From: Tubulanus polymorphus
Taxonomy: Eukaryota; Nemertea; Palaeonemertea; Tubulaniformes; Tubulanidae
Length of the DNA stretch: 64,000 bases
NCBI RefSeq assembly: GCF_964204645.1
Contig: NC_134028.1
Span: 19,380,153-19,444,152, forward strand
Reading direction: 5' to 3'
Below, piece after piece: positions 13,278 to 24,900 of this stretch. The stretch's first letter is position 1. Each line of letters opens with the position of its first letter. The position numbers and the translations under genes were made by a program. The notes under the pieces were generated by a model. That model was given only the letters and a program-made list of their open reading frames with translations, had not been told where the DNA came from and searched no databases.

Positions 13278-14621
13278 TTTTATTTCAATATTCAATGTCC
13301 CCTGGTGACCATATATACTAGGGGTCTAGGGACAGCATGCCTAATCTAACAATTTCAATATTCAACGCACCAATGACCTTGAAAAATCCAATGACCTTGA
13401 AACTCACCACAATCATAGAACATGTCAGCAGCTACAATTTAGCAATTGAATGTGGTAACAAAATATGCCTAGTTACCAATATGATATGAAAATACTAAGT
13501 AATTCTACTATTCAATGCCCCTGGTAACCATATGCAAAACCCAATGACCTTGAAACTCACCATAATCATAGAACATGTCATGAGCTACAACTTTGCAATT
13601 AATCATGGTAACAAAATATGCCTATGTACCAATATAATAAGGAAATACTACGTTATTCCACTATTCAACGCCCCCTAGTGACAATATAGAATAACTTATG
13701 TCCTTAAAACTCACCACAATCATAGACCATGTCATGAGCTACAACTTTCCAATCGATTGTGGTAACAGAAAATGCATAGGTACGAATATAATATAGAAAT
13801 ATTAAGTTATTGTTTTGTTCAACGCCCCCCTGGTGGCCATATACAAAAACCAATGACCTGAAAACTCACCACGATCATAGACCATGTCATGAGCTACAAC
13901 TTTTCAATTGATTGTGGTAAAAAAATATGCTTAAGTATCAATATAATGTGGGAAAACTTCTTTCCACCTACGAATGAGTACTGATGACACCAAGATGGCC
14001 ACCAATTCGTCATAATTGCCTCATCTAATATACCTGTCTCGTGTATAAGAGATCCCTAAATGATATGTGGGACTAGCTCAGATATGTGATATGTGTTGTC
14101 CGTGAAATGATTGTCCGTAAAATAAAGAAATGACCACTCGTGAATCCTTTCCAAAGAACACCCATCACAAATTGTAATGAAAAATGGCAAACCATTAGGA
14201 AGCTACAGGATTCACAATTCAGGCCAAAATTGGCATTTTTGGGCACAAAAAAAGGTCACAGGACAACCATCTTGTGTCCGATCGACCCAATTTTTCTTAT
14301 GCTGATGGGCCCTTGGGGGATACAAATATATACGAACGATCAAGGTAATTGATAAAAGAGTCTTCAAAATTTCCCTCGAAAACTTCAAAAATGTGTAGTG
14401 CTGAGCAACAATGGCTGCCAGTTGGCCATCTTGAATCTGACAGGGCCAGTTTTTGGGCTGAAGATGTGTCTAGGGTAGATACACGTATAAACCAAATATC
14501 AAGACATTACCTTGAAACGTCTTCAAAACTTACCAAAATAACTGGATTCCGTCTACGGATGGACGACGGATGAAAAGTGAACGCAATAACCCACTGGGAC
14601 TAGATTCCCAAGTGGGCTAAA
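13278..14621 (-). repeat. Composite dispersed repeat, copy 3, reverse orientation
   Basis: Four ~150-bp monomers (each with CCAATGACCTTGAAACTCACC-like and GTAACAAAATATGC-like blocks; start points near 13396, 13540, 13697 and 13853) are followed by the ~600-bp tail, ending CCCAAGTGGGCTA at about 14620. Relative to copy 1 it is inverted. Confidence 0.8.
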
Positions 14622-15762
14622 AAACCAATGACCTTGAACCTCACCACAATCATAGAACATATCAGCAGCTACGATTTTATAATTTATTGTGATAACAAAA
14701 TATGCCTTGTTACCAATTTAATTTGGAAATACTAAGTTATTCTACTATTCAACGCCCCCTGGTGACCATATGCAAAACCCAACGACCTCGAAACTCACCA
14801 CAATCATAGAACATCTCATGAACTACAACTTTGCAATATGATCAAGGTAACAAAATATGCCTAGGTACTAATCTTATAAGGAAAGGCACCAATCTAATTA
14901 GGAAATGTATTCTACTATTCAACACCCTCTGGTGGCCATATGCAAAACCCAATGACCTTGATCATGTCATGAGCCACAACTTTGCAATTGGTAACAAAAT
15001 ATGCATAGGTATAAATGTAATATAGAAATACTAAGTTATTGTATTATTCAATGCCCCCTGGTGGCCATATACAAGAACCAATTACCTTGAAACTCACCAA
15101 AATTAAAGAACATGTTATGAGCTACAACTTTCCAATTGATTGTGGTAACGAAATATGCTTAGGTATCGATATAATGTGGAAAAACTTTTTCCCACCTTCG
15201 AATCAGTACTGATGACACAAAGATGGCCACCAATTGCGCCATAATTGGCCGATAAAAAATACCTGTCTCAGGTATAAAATATCCCTTTCCAAAGTATATC
15301 CATCACATTTTGCAATGAGAAATAGTAAACCAGTAGGAAGCTTCAGGACTCAGAATTCGGACCAAAATTGACATTTTTGGGCACTTGATAGGTCATAGGA
15401 CGGCTATCTTTTGTCTGATCGACCCAATTTTTCTAATGCTGATTGGCCCTTGGGGGATTCAAATATATACGAAAGATCATGGTAACTGATCAAAGCGTTA
15501 TCAAAATTTTCCTCAAAAAGTTCAAAAATGTGTAAAGGGCGGATTTTGGTGAACAACAATGGCTGCCAGTCAGCCATCTTGATTCTGACAGGGTCAGTTT
15601 TTGGGATGAAGATGTGTCTAGGGTAGAAACATGAATAACCCAAATATCAAGACATGACATTGAAGCTTCTTCAAAACTTCCCAAATTAACTGGATTCCGT
15701 CTACGGACGAACGAAAAGTGAACGCATTAGCCCGCTGGGACTTAAGTCCCAAGTGGGCTAAA
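14622..15762 (-). repeat. Composite dispersed repeat, copy 4, reverse orientation
   Basis: Directly abuts copy 3. Monomers start near 14629, 14781, 14950 and 15080; the tail ends CCCAAGTGGGCTAAATAC at about 15762. The head-to-tail arrangement with copy 3 and the next copy indicates tandem amplification of the whole unit. Confidence 0.8.
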
Positions 15763-16165
15763 TACTAAGTTATTGCATTGTTCAACGCCCCCTGGTGGCC
15801 ATATACAAAAGCCGATGACCTTGAAACTCACCACGATCATAGACCATGTCATGATCTACAACTTGCCAATTGATTGTGGTGACAAAATATGCTTAAGTGT
15901 CAATATAATATGGAAAAACCTTTTTTCCACCTACGAATGGGTACTGATGACACCAAGATGGCCGCCAATTGTGTCATAATTGCTAATATTCTTTTGGAAA
16001 GGGATCTTTTATACCTGAGACAGGTATTTTTGATCAGCCAATTATGACGCAATTGGCATTCATAGGTGGAAAAAAGGTTTTCCACATTATATTGATACCT
16101 ACAGGTAAGTTATATTATGTTACCACAATCATTTAGAAAGTTGTAGCTCGTAATGTCTTCTATAA
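15763..16165 (-). repeat. Composite dispersed repeat, copy 5, split by a pogo-like element
   Basis: One monomer and part of a tail, including an inverted piece of tail (16008-16100). The monomer resumes at 16784 (TTGGTGAGTTTCAAAGTC) after the inserted element at 16168-16781, so the insertion is younger than the repeat. Confidence 0.7.
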
Positions 16166-16167
16166 TA

Positions 16168-16781
16168 CAGTCAACCCCGCATAAGTCGTCATCGAATTAG
16201 TCGTATCGTCACATATCTTGTATAATTAATTTGGTCCAAATTTTCTTCTTTAAACCTTATCATATTATGCTTATAACCCGTACTTCAAATGTCGTATTTT
16301 CACGTAATTCGTATCAATTTTAGAAGCCAAATCTTCTGATTCCATTCAAAATACATCGGGTAAGTCGCGGCCCGAAATGCCGGCAGCAGATAAATAATAT
16401 GCTACAATATTGTCAGTGTAAGGGTTCAGACAGTTACAATATAATTTCTTGTGACGTTGTCCGAGTGGTACACGTGACAGCTTTGATTGATTGACCGATA
16501 TAGGATCTGCTCATGATACGACCAGGAACATGATGAACCATGCTGGAATCTTAGCGTCGTATATAGCCACGACCACACGAGCATTTTTGGACCGGGCCAA
16601 ATTTCCTATAAAATTTATATCTTCTATAATATTTATATTTTCCTATAAAATATCCGGAATTCCTATAAAACAGCGACTTAAAGATAACTCCTAAAAGTAC
16701 GACTTACACGTAACTCGTATATCACGTAAGTCGTAGTAAAATCCTCAGTCCCAAGGACTACGACTTATGCGGGGTTGACTG
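16168..16781. mobile_element. Pogo/Tc1-mariner-like non-autonomous element (family A)
   Basis: Terminal inverted repeats CAGTCAACCCCGCATAAGTC at the left and the reverse complement at the right end, flanked on both sides by TA (16166-16167 and 16782-16783). Length is 614 bp with no coding capacity. CAGT termini with a TA duplication are typical of the pogo/Tigger group. It is inserted in copy 5 of the composite repeat. The interior holds further short repeats of CCTATAAAAT. Confidence 0.85.
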
Positions 16782-16805
16782 TATTGGTGAGTTTCAAAGT
16801 CATTT

Positions 16806-18335
16806 AGTATTAATTTTTCTCTGCGAGAAAAATATAAAATTTGTATCGAACAAGGCATCGATTTCGAATTGTTCAAATTTGACAATTGAAAGTATTTAAA
16901 TGGATTGATTTATCGGAAATTATGGTGATTATCTGGAATTGGATTTAAACTACCTTTATTTAGGCTATGTATGTGGATTGGCGAGCGATGTGGTAGTTCT
17001 TCATTTAGTAAGATCAAAATCTGTGAATGCTTAAAATATCACTTCAATTTGATCGATTTAGCCTATTCAAATTACTTGATTCTCTGAAATAAAATGTAGG
17101 TTTATTACACAAAAGACAATAGATCCCCCTACCTACCTGGCCACACTTTCAAAGCTATAAAACAATCTGGCATACACAGAAAATACACGCAGCTTCCTCA
17201 AAATTCAATGCATTTCTTTAGACACTATTTCTCAGCTATACCGTTTATGACTTAGCAGCGTGCTCCTGCTGGTTTGGGACCATTCATTTATTTATTTAAC
17301 ATATGCACATTAGGGGGGAGAGGGGGTTATGTCTGTTATACAGCTAATAGCTACTTTACGATACTCGGCGCTAACAATCAATCTAACAATCAATCTGACA
17401 ATATTGTACCGCGAATCTGTCTGAAATCATGTTCACATAAAATTGGTCTTTTTGCATTGTTGTCTTACTTCTTATTAATTAATTAATTTTTTCTCACGAA
17501 CGTACGCAGAAGGGAGTGGCTCTGAACGTATGTGAAAAATCTGAATTTTATGAGTATGTAATAAATGAATGGTCCCTTTAGCCGATGCTGAACAGTAAGC
17601 AATGTAAACAATGAAATGAGGTTTTAAAAATCATGTTAAAAAATTGTGCTTAAACTAAACATTTCTGAACAAAACCGTTTAAGATCAGTGTATAGATCAA
17701 TAGAGTACATCATATAATGAAATAAAAAAAGTGTCAGTAACCCTTTTATGAAATTTAAGCCAGTAGGTACTTTGTTCTATGTATGTATGTATATATGTAC
17801 GTACTTATATCTGTCTAACATAAAATACATACAATACGTTTTGTACCTGTACTTACAATTGTAGATATATGATGTATTGTAGCACAGTTTAATAATGTAT
17901 GGCTTAATTTAATCATTCTATAGTATAAACTATTTTAGGGTGTCTACATGTATTTCTGTTTTATTTGAATTAATGTAGTTTTATGGATTGGTTTTATTGA
18001 AAGCAGATTTATTTTCCTGATGAATTGTAGTTTAGTATCGAGGAAAAGCTCTAGAGCCATGGTGTTAGGCAGGCGGCAGCTTGAGGCAGGAAACAGTGCA
18101 GGCCAACGGGCAGATACAGACCGTGTCACAAGACCCAGCCAAAATGATTTTCTGTCCTACCAGTTGGAAGAACGAAGCTGGTATTTTCTGGACTCGATAA
18201 ATATGTTGCTGGGACAATAGACTCTAAAACGAATAGTCCATGTTGGGAACAATGAATGCTCTTTTTCAGTGTCTTGAAACAGGTATATTAGCGAGCTTAT
18301 AATGGGGCTCTTATTGATGATGAAGAGATAAACCT
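16806..18335. other. No gene seen; AT-rich spacer
   Basis: Contains a short microsatellite-like tract of ATGT units near 17779-17810. No exon, RNA gene or element boundary could be supported. Confidence 0.5.
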
Positions 18336-18678
18336 CGTCTACACTAGCGAGTTGTACCCGGGTTTCAGCGTACCTGGGTCCAACAAAAACATGCGTTCGC
18401 AGTGAGTAACGTCTACACTTAACACAGTTTCGGTAGTAAGAAGCAACATCTGTAATGCAAGTTCAAGGTCAATTGTGGCGCCCAAACCCTGCATTGAACA
18501 CGGGTTCACTGTCTACACTAGCAAAAAATGCCAAGTTTTAGACGAACGCAGGTTGAATGCGGGATGTTCCCTTCTTTTTCAAGAAGAGTTTCTAAAACCC
18601 GGGGTTTGCGGAAAACTCTACAGTGTTTCGAGCGTAGTGCAGACGCGTAAGCCCGGGTTCAAAATGCTAGTGTAGACG
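18336..18678. repeat. MITE with CGTCTACACTAGC inverted ends
   Basis: Left end CGTCTACACTAGC (18336-18348) and right end GCTAGTGTAGACG (18666-18678). The interior matches, in reverse, the neighbouring block 18716-18990: the shared stretch around TCAATTGTGGCGCCC at 18469 reappears inverted at 18868-18890. Two copies therefore lie head to head. No coding capacity. Confidence 0.65.
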
Positions 18679-18715
18679 TAGCTTTAGGTAGTTGCTTTTT
18701 CTCATACCGACATCA

Positions 18716-18990
18716 CAAGCTATGTCTATACTTGCTTCTTATACCCAGGTTACGCATCTAAACTACGATCAAAACACGGATTCAATGCAGTTTTCCGCAA
18801 ATCCCGGTTTTTGAAACCATTCTTGAAAGAGTAGGGTACACTCCACAATAAACCCACGTTTGCGTAAAACGGGCGCCACAATTGACCTTGAACTATGAAT
18901 GTGGATTGGTACAACTGAAGCTGAGTTAAGTGTGGACGCTACTTGCTGTGAACGTGGGTTTTCTTCAGCTACATCAAAACCAAAGTTCAA
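18716..18990. repeat. Diverged inverted copy of the neighbouring MITE
   Basis: Starts ATGTCTATACTTGC and contains GGGCGCCACAATTGACC, the reverse complement of part of 18336-18678. It is more diverged than that copy and its right end is unclear. Confidence 0.5.
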
Positions 18991-20189
18991 TGAGCTAGTA
19001 AAGACGTGGTTACAAACTACTTATAGTCTACACTCATTTGACGATCAGTGGCATTCCATTTTTGCCAGCATTCAGAGTGAAAATTACCTTCATTTAGCTG
19101 TGTCGCATTCCTTAATTTCCGTAAAGTTTACGTGAGCTTCAGCGCTCCTTATCCCCCTCTTCCTGATAGGCCTGTTTCATGCTCCAAAATGCTGATTGGA
19201 ACCAATAATAACGGCACAAAAGGCTTTCAGCAACAGGGAAATGTGTTTGTTTGTGACACTTGGCTAATATTTCTATGGTCCATACTGGAGAAGATATGGC
19301 CTGTTTGAACAGTCATTGGGTAGGCCATACCATTTAGTGGAAATTTTTATTAAGAAAAAAAGGTAGTCACTCACTGAAACGGCGAGCTGCCTAGTGGCGC
19401 CCTCCATGAGCCTGGGGAAACCCCATCAAATTTTGAAAAAAGGCTTTGAAAGATGCGTTCTGAGAGCCTCTAGAGTACCAAATTGAGACAAATCATATGA
19501 TGCATAAATATTCATAACTACAGAACTCTGGGAGAAATTATTGGGACCCAGTTCCACCACCCCTAACATGGTTTAAAGAGCCGTCGGAAGGAATTTTTCA
19601 GTGGCGAGGCTTATTTCTCAAGGGGGTATGGGGGCCCTCCCTTAGAAAAATTTTGAAAATTCAATGGCCGGAGATGGCCGGAGATGCGTTTTGGGGCCAT
19701 TTCAGTCTCATTCACAGAAGCATGAGAACCCGTGAGCCAACCACCTAGTACAGAGAACGACGAGCTGCTACGCGGTACAGTGTGCTTTTGAAAAAAATTT
19801 TGTTAAGCAAAAAAGTGGGGCGGCTTTGGCCACCCCTGTTGCGACGGCCCTGTTTAAACTAAGGTCCAGATCCACCCCTGACTAGAGAATCTGCAATCAG
19901 TGAATTTGTCAACATTGAGGGAAACTTGAAATGAACAACAAACTTCATTATATTCTTATATTTTCATAAACCAATGAATATCACTATTTGTATCAAAAAT
20001 TACATTCTAAATTGGGTAGTCAACCTCAGGTAATCCATAACACTGTGCGGATGAAGTGATGTTCAGTTAGGAGATAATCCTTTTATTCTATGAATTAATA
20101 ATAGTAACCTTACCAACCTAACTCATAATTCATAAGCTTGTCTCTGTATTATCAAAAATTAGTTATTTTTGCCCTTTAAATTAGGACTA
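18991..20189. other. No gene seen
   Basis: Unremarkable non-coding sequence; around 19370-19850 are blocks that look like degenerate repeat (two short direct repeats of GGCCGGAGATG at 19663-19686). No exon or element ends identified. Confidence 0.45.
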
Positions 20190-20903
20190 CAGTCATATCT
20201 CGATACACCGCCAACCTCTATTACTGCCCACATATTTCAAAATACTGAACAGCCGTATCTCAAATGCATTACAAAAATCCCGATTTACCGCCACCGCAAA
20301 TGAATTTCCTTCCTACATTCCTATACAAACACATACATAATCCATTCGATATTCCGTTCGCCAGTGAAAAAAATCGATTAGGTTATGATATACAATACAG
20401 TCATGCCTGAACCATAACTCAGTTCTAAGGTACAATCTACGAGCGAGATAGGTAGGTACAACAATACATTAACAAGTAGAGTAGTGATAGATGGTGCTGT
20501 GGCTTGAATGTCCTGATACCGATCCGCCATCTGAACTAAAAGTGCGCTGCAGTAGTACTGTAGGCCTTTTCCGGTTAGCTCGTGAGTGGATATGTGGTGC
20601 CTGCCGTGTGTACATGGCAATTGATTTTATTTATCATTGAAAACTTAAACGTTATTAGACTGATATGACAGCTCTTGGGTCATCTGAATAAGATACAGAC
20701 CGTGGGATTCAAACCTGATGGCATTGAGACACCGTGGCTAGCGAGTTTAGCGATTCCATCAGGTTCAAATCCCTGCCCGGGGTAGGATGAAATGATGGTA
20801 CAGGAATGGAACGCTTGTAATAAATACCCCGATACACCACCATACTCGCTATACCGGCAAAATCACGAATCCCCGATGTGGGCGGTGTATCGAGATATGA
20901 CTA
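20190..20903. mobile_element. Pogo/Tc1-mariner-like non-autonomous element (family B)
   Basis: Left terminus CAGTCATATCTCGATACACC and its near-perfect reverse complement at the right (last base mutated), flanked by TA at 20188-20189 and 20904-20905. Length 714 bp. Inside is a ~70-bp hairpin, 20707-20778, whose right arm GGTTCAAATCC resembles a tRNA B box; it does not fold as a tRNA. Confidence 0.8.
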
Positions 20904-21206
20904 TATGATATGCCCTATTTTGGGGTGCAACCCGACCTAAATAAGATCCTAGATCTGCCCTTGTAGTCTGTATGAAGAATGATTTAAGCCAAAAACCAGT
21001 ATAATAGTTGCATAACAGATGTATAATTTGCCTCTTGTGGCTACATTTAAGGACACTAGAAAACTATCTGAAACATCAGGCACCATCCACGGAGAAGAAG
21101 GTCAAGGACACCCGGTGCATCTTATTTTAGTTCTTAGAATAAGTACAGTGGAACCTCGTTACAACAAACTTTGGGGCACCAGAAAATCTGTTTATTATAA
21201 CCAATA

Positions 21207-21732
21207 CAGTAAACTCTGCCTAAGTCGGATCAATTTGTACCCGATCATTTCGTCTGACATAGCCGGAATCCTACTTGGAAGATCAATTTTTTTAAATATT
21301 TTGGAACTCATTTATTAAGGACTAATATAAGGTTTATTCACTGTAAAAACTGTTATATGCAGAAAAAAAGTAAATGAATTATCAAATGTGTACTATTTGA
21401 ATAAGTTACCTCAGTTTTTGCCACAGGGGCTCATATTAGAAGTTTGGGGGTGAACTGTTGCTTAGATCCTCCAATATCGAAGACCAAGGTACTATATATA
21501 TCTTTTTATATACTTATGGTGCCGTGCAAGATCAATATCAGTGAAATGGTCATCAGTAAGTAGTAAGTAACGAAAACGACATTGCTACGAGATAGGCGAT
21601 TATCCGACTTGACCGGCTATGGCTTAGGCGAATACGAAAGCATTACTTCATATAGTAAACAGAAAATTCTTTTTATATTGCACCGAGTTGAGCGGTTATA
21701 CGACTCAGCCGGATCCGACTAAGAGTTTACTG
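21207..21732. mobile_element. Pogo/Tc1-mariner-like non-autonomous element (family C)
   Basis: Left end CAGTAAACTCTGCCTAAGTC and the imperfect inverse at the right end (CCGACTAAGAGTTTACTG), flanked by TA at 21205-21206 and 21733-21734; 526 bp. It is inserted in a further repeat whose edge at 21147 (CAGTGGAACCTCGTTAC) itself resembles a pogo-type terminus, so a nested pair is likely. Confidence 0.78.
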
Positions 21733-21911
21733 TAGTGAAAACAGAAATTGAAAGGGAATAACATTACAATGTACTTACAAATGGCTCCTGTCCTATTTAT
21801 TAACATGAAATTAGCGCTTATATGGTTAAACCTGGGACGCAATTACCAAGGTTGACTGTATCTTACATTAAAAACACTAATCCAGATCACACCAGAACAG
21901 ACGATCGTGTA

Positions 21912-24900
21912 CTATAAAATCTTAGCAATAAAATCATCGATTACGTCTTCCTCTTTCATTCCAACAAATCGGCCAATTTCTTGACCTGCTTTCATCGCTA
22001 TCACTGTCGGTACTGCTTGAACCTGAAATAAATCACACAAATTATACCATCACCACAGTACTGTAGAGTAACAGTTCTAGGTCTAGTCTAGTACCTAGCC
22101 TTCGTTCCACAAACAACGTCTAGGGCGAAAGTGCTCGTATAATGTTAATTTTCATCCCTCATTTTGAGGGACGAGACTTCAAGCGTCTATTTCACCTCTT
22201 AAAACATGATCAACTTACCTCAAAAAGACTGTTCTGTAATCCGATGGAAGTTAACTATTCTTTGGGCATAAATTTATAATCCTAAATTGCTTTTGATGAT
22301 CGTAGTAACTCAAAACTGACTTTTGACTAGTCGCCTCAGAAAATAGTTGAAGTGAAGCAACATAACAAATATGGTGGATTTCGTGTTGCATGATGGGAGG
22401 GTAATACGGATTCGGACTTAAACTAGGACTGACATTGATGCCAATGCAGACTGACATGATTTTAAATAATTTCACGATAGGATTGCATGTCAGCAGCTAC
22501 GATTTTGTAATTGATTGTAATAACAAAATATGCCTCGTTACCACTTTAATATGGAAATACTTAGTTATTCTACTTACTATTCAACGCCCCATGGTGACCA
22601 TATTCAAAACCCAATGACCTTGAAACTCACCACAAGCATAGAACATGTCACGAACTATAACTTTGTAATTGATCATGGTAACAAAATATGCCTAGGTACC
22701 AATATAATAAGGAAATACTAAGTTATTCTACTATTCAACGCCCCCTGGTGACCATATAGAATAACTAATGGCCTTAAAACTTGCCACAATCATAGATGAT
22801 GTCATGAGCTACAACTTTGCAATTGATTGTGGCTACAAAATATGCATTGATACGAATATAATATAGAAATACTAAGATATTGCATTATTCAACGCCCCCT
22901 GGTGGCCGTATACAGAAACCAATGACCTTGAAACTCACCACAATCATAGAACACGTTATGAGCTACAATATTCTAAATGATTGTGGTAACAAAATACGCT
23001 TAGGTATCAATATAATGTGGAAAAACTTTTTCCCACTAACGAATGAGTACTGCTGACACCAAGATGGCCGCCAATTGCGTCATAATTGGCTGATGAAAAA
23101 TACCTGTCTTAGCTATAAAACATCCCTTTCCAAAGAATACCCATCACAAATTGCAATGAGAAATGATAAACCAGTAGGAAGCTACAGGACTCAGAATTTG
23201 GGCCAAAATTAACATTTTTGGGCACTAAAAAGGTCATAGGACGGCCATCTTGAGTCATATCGACCCAATTTTTGTTATGCTGATGGGCCCTGGGGGGATT
23301 CACATATATCCGAAAGATCAAGGTAATTGATCAAAGCGTCTTCAAAATTTCCCCCAAAAAGTTCAAAAATGTGTAAAAAGTGCTGATTTTGGCGAACAAC
23401 AATGGCTGCCAGTCGGCCATCTTGAATCTGACAGGGCCAGTTTTTGGGCTGAAGATGTGTCTAGGGTAGATACATGTGTAACCCAAATATCAAGACATTA
23501 CCTTGAAGCGTCTTCAAAACTTCCCAAAATAACTGGATTCCGTCTACGGACGGACGGACGAAAAGTGAACGCAATAGCCCGCTGGGACTAAAGTCCCAAG
23601 TGGGCAAAAAATGTGATGCTATCAGTAAATCAGCCATGTGGCGAACACGGAAGTAAATTTCCGCATTTCGAAACCACATTTTCGTCAGATATCTTGATGC
23701 AACGTTACCTTATTCACAGGATATCAAAACTAGATGAATCATTGAACACATCGCACACAATAAATCGTTATATCATACGCCTTGAATATCAGTATTCGCG
23801 CTAGAAATGATGAATATCAACCTATTCAATCGTGCCGCCATTTTGTTTGTGAAATAACGCGCACCAGCTGATCCACCTTGTTCAATGTTATGATGTCGTG
23901 ATGGAAGTCAAAACCGTATCAACACAAATATTATAGAACCAAGATTTTGTAGGGTTTCGCCTTTGAAAGCCCATAACTACCGAACCAAGCGTCTCATCTT
24001 GGCGATATAAAGTTCTTCTGACGCAAATAGCATTGAATTTTCACATGTGTTATTTTGGACGGTTAAAGATGCTGCATAAAAAAACGTGCTCAAATTAATC
24101 AAATTTTTGAAACTTTTTGTTAAATTTCTCAAAAAATATGAAACCCACGGCTTTCAACTTCGCGCAAAAGAAAAACCAATTACGAAATACATTTAATTTA
24201 CAGACACTCGAAAGCTGGTGGACTCCTGCATTAAGCACTTATACGACCCCAGTCGTGTAGTGGTAGGAGCCATCATCTGCGGCGTCAAAGCGTTCATTGC
24301 GTCAAGACGTGGCTGTACCCTGTCGAGACCCAGGTTCCGGTCTTTGTCGAGAGAACTAAAGTCAATGGTTAACGAATGTGGTGGGTCAGGATCTCGACCC
24401 GAAGCTTACACGCCTCGAGGAACGGGTAGTTGACTGTACAAGGGCTGGAAGTCACCAGATGTTTTCCTGATTGCCCATCCGGGTGAGGGTATCGGCGGTC
24501 TGATCCAGACCGTACAGCAGAGTCATGTTACCTGTTCAGCGGTTGTGTTCAACCACGGTGTTAACGACATCCGGGATAATTGGGAGACCACCGAGCACCT
24601 ATACCAGTTATATGCCATGCTGGCCAAACGATATTCTGGTATTCCTCTTTTTCACTTGGAAGTCCCGAGGTCGTCTCCCGGTATACGGAAAATCGGGGAA
24701 CACATTCGTCGGACGGATGCATAAATGTCCACTCGGTAAGAGCAGGTTTCATCCAGATCGACCACCTTGACCTGAATGACAACGACTTTGTAGCAGAGAT
24801 GCTAGGGCCAAAGTACCAAAATTCCGGAATTTAGAACGGGGGGGGGGGTCTGAAAAATTCTCCCCCAGGAAAAATTTTGCGTTTTTGCATCGCCGGAGAT

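Noticed and set aside
20700-20790. tRNA-like sequence with a B-box
   Set aside because: It is a hairpin in a pogo-like element; no acceptor stem, anticodon arm or A box fits.
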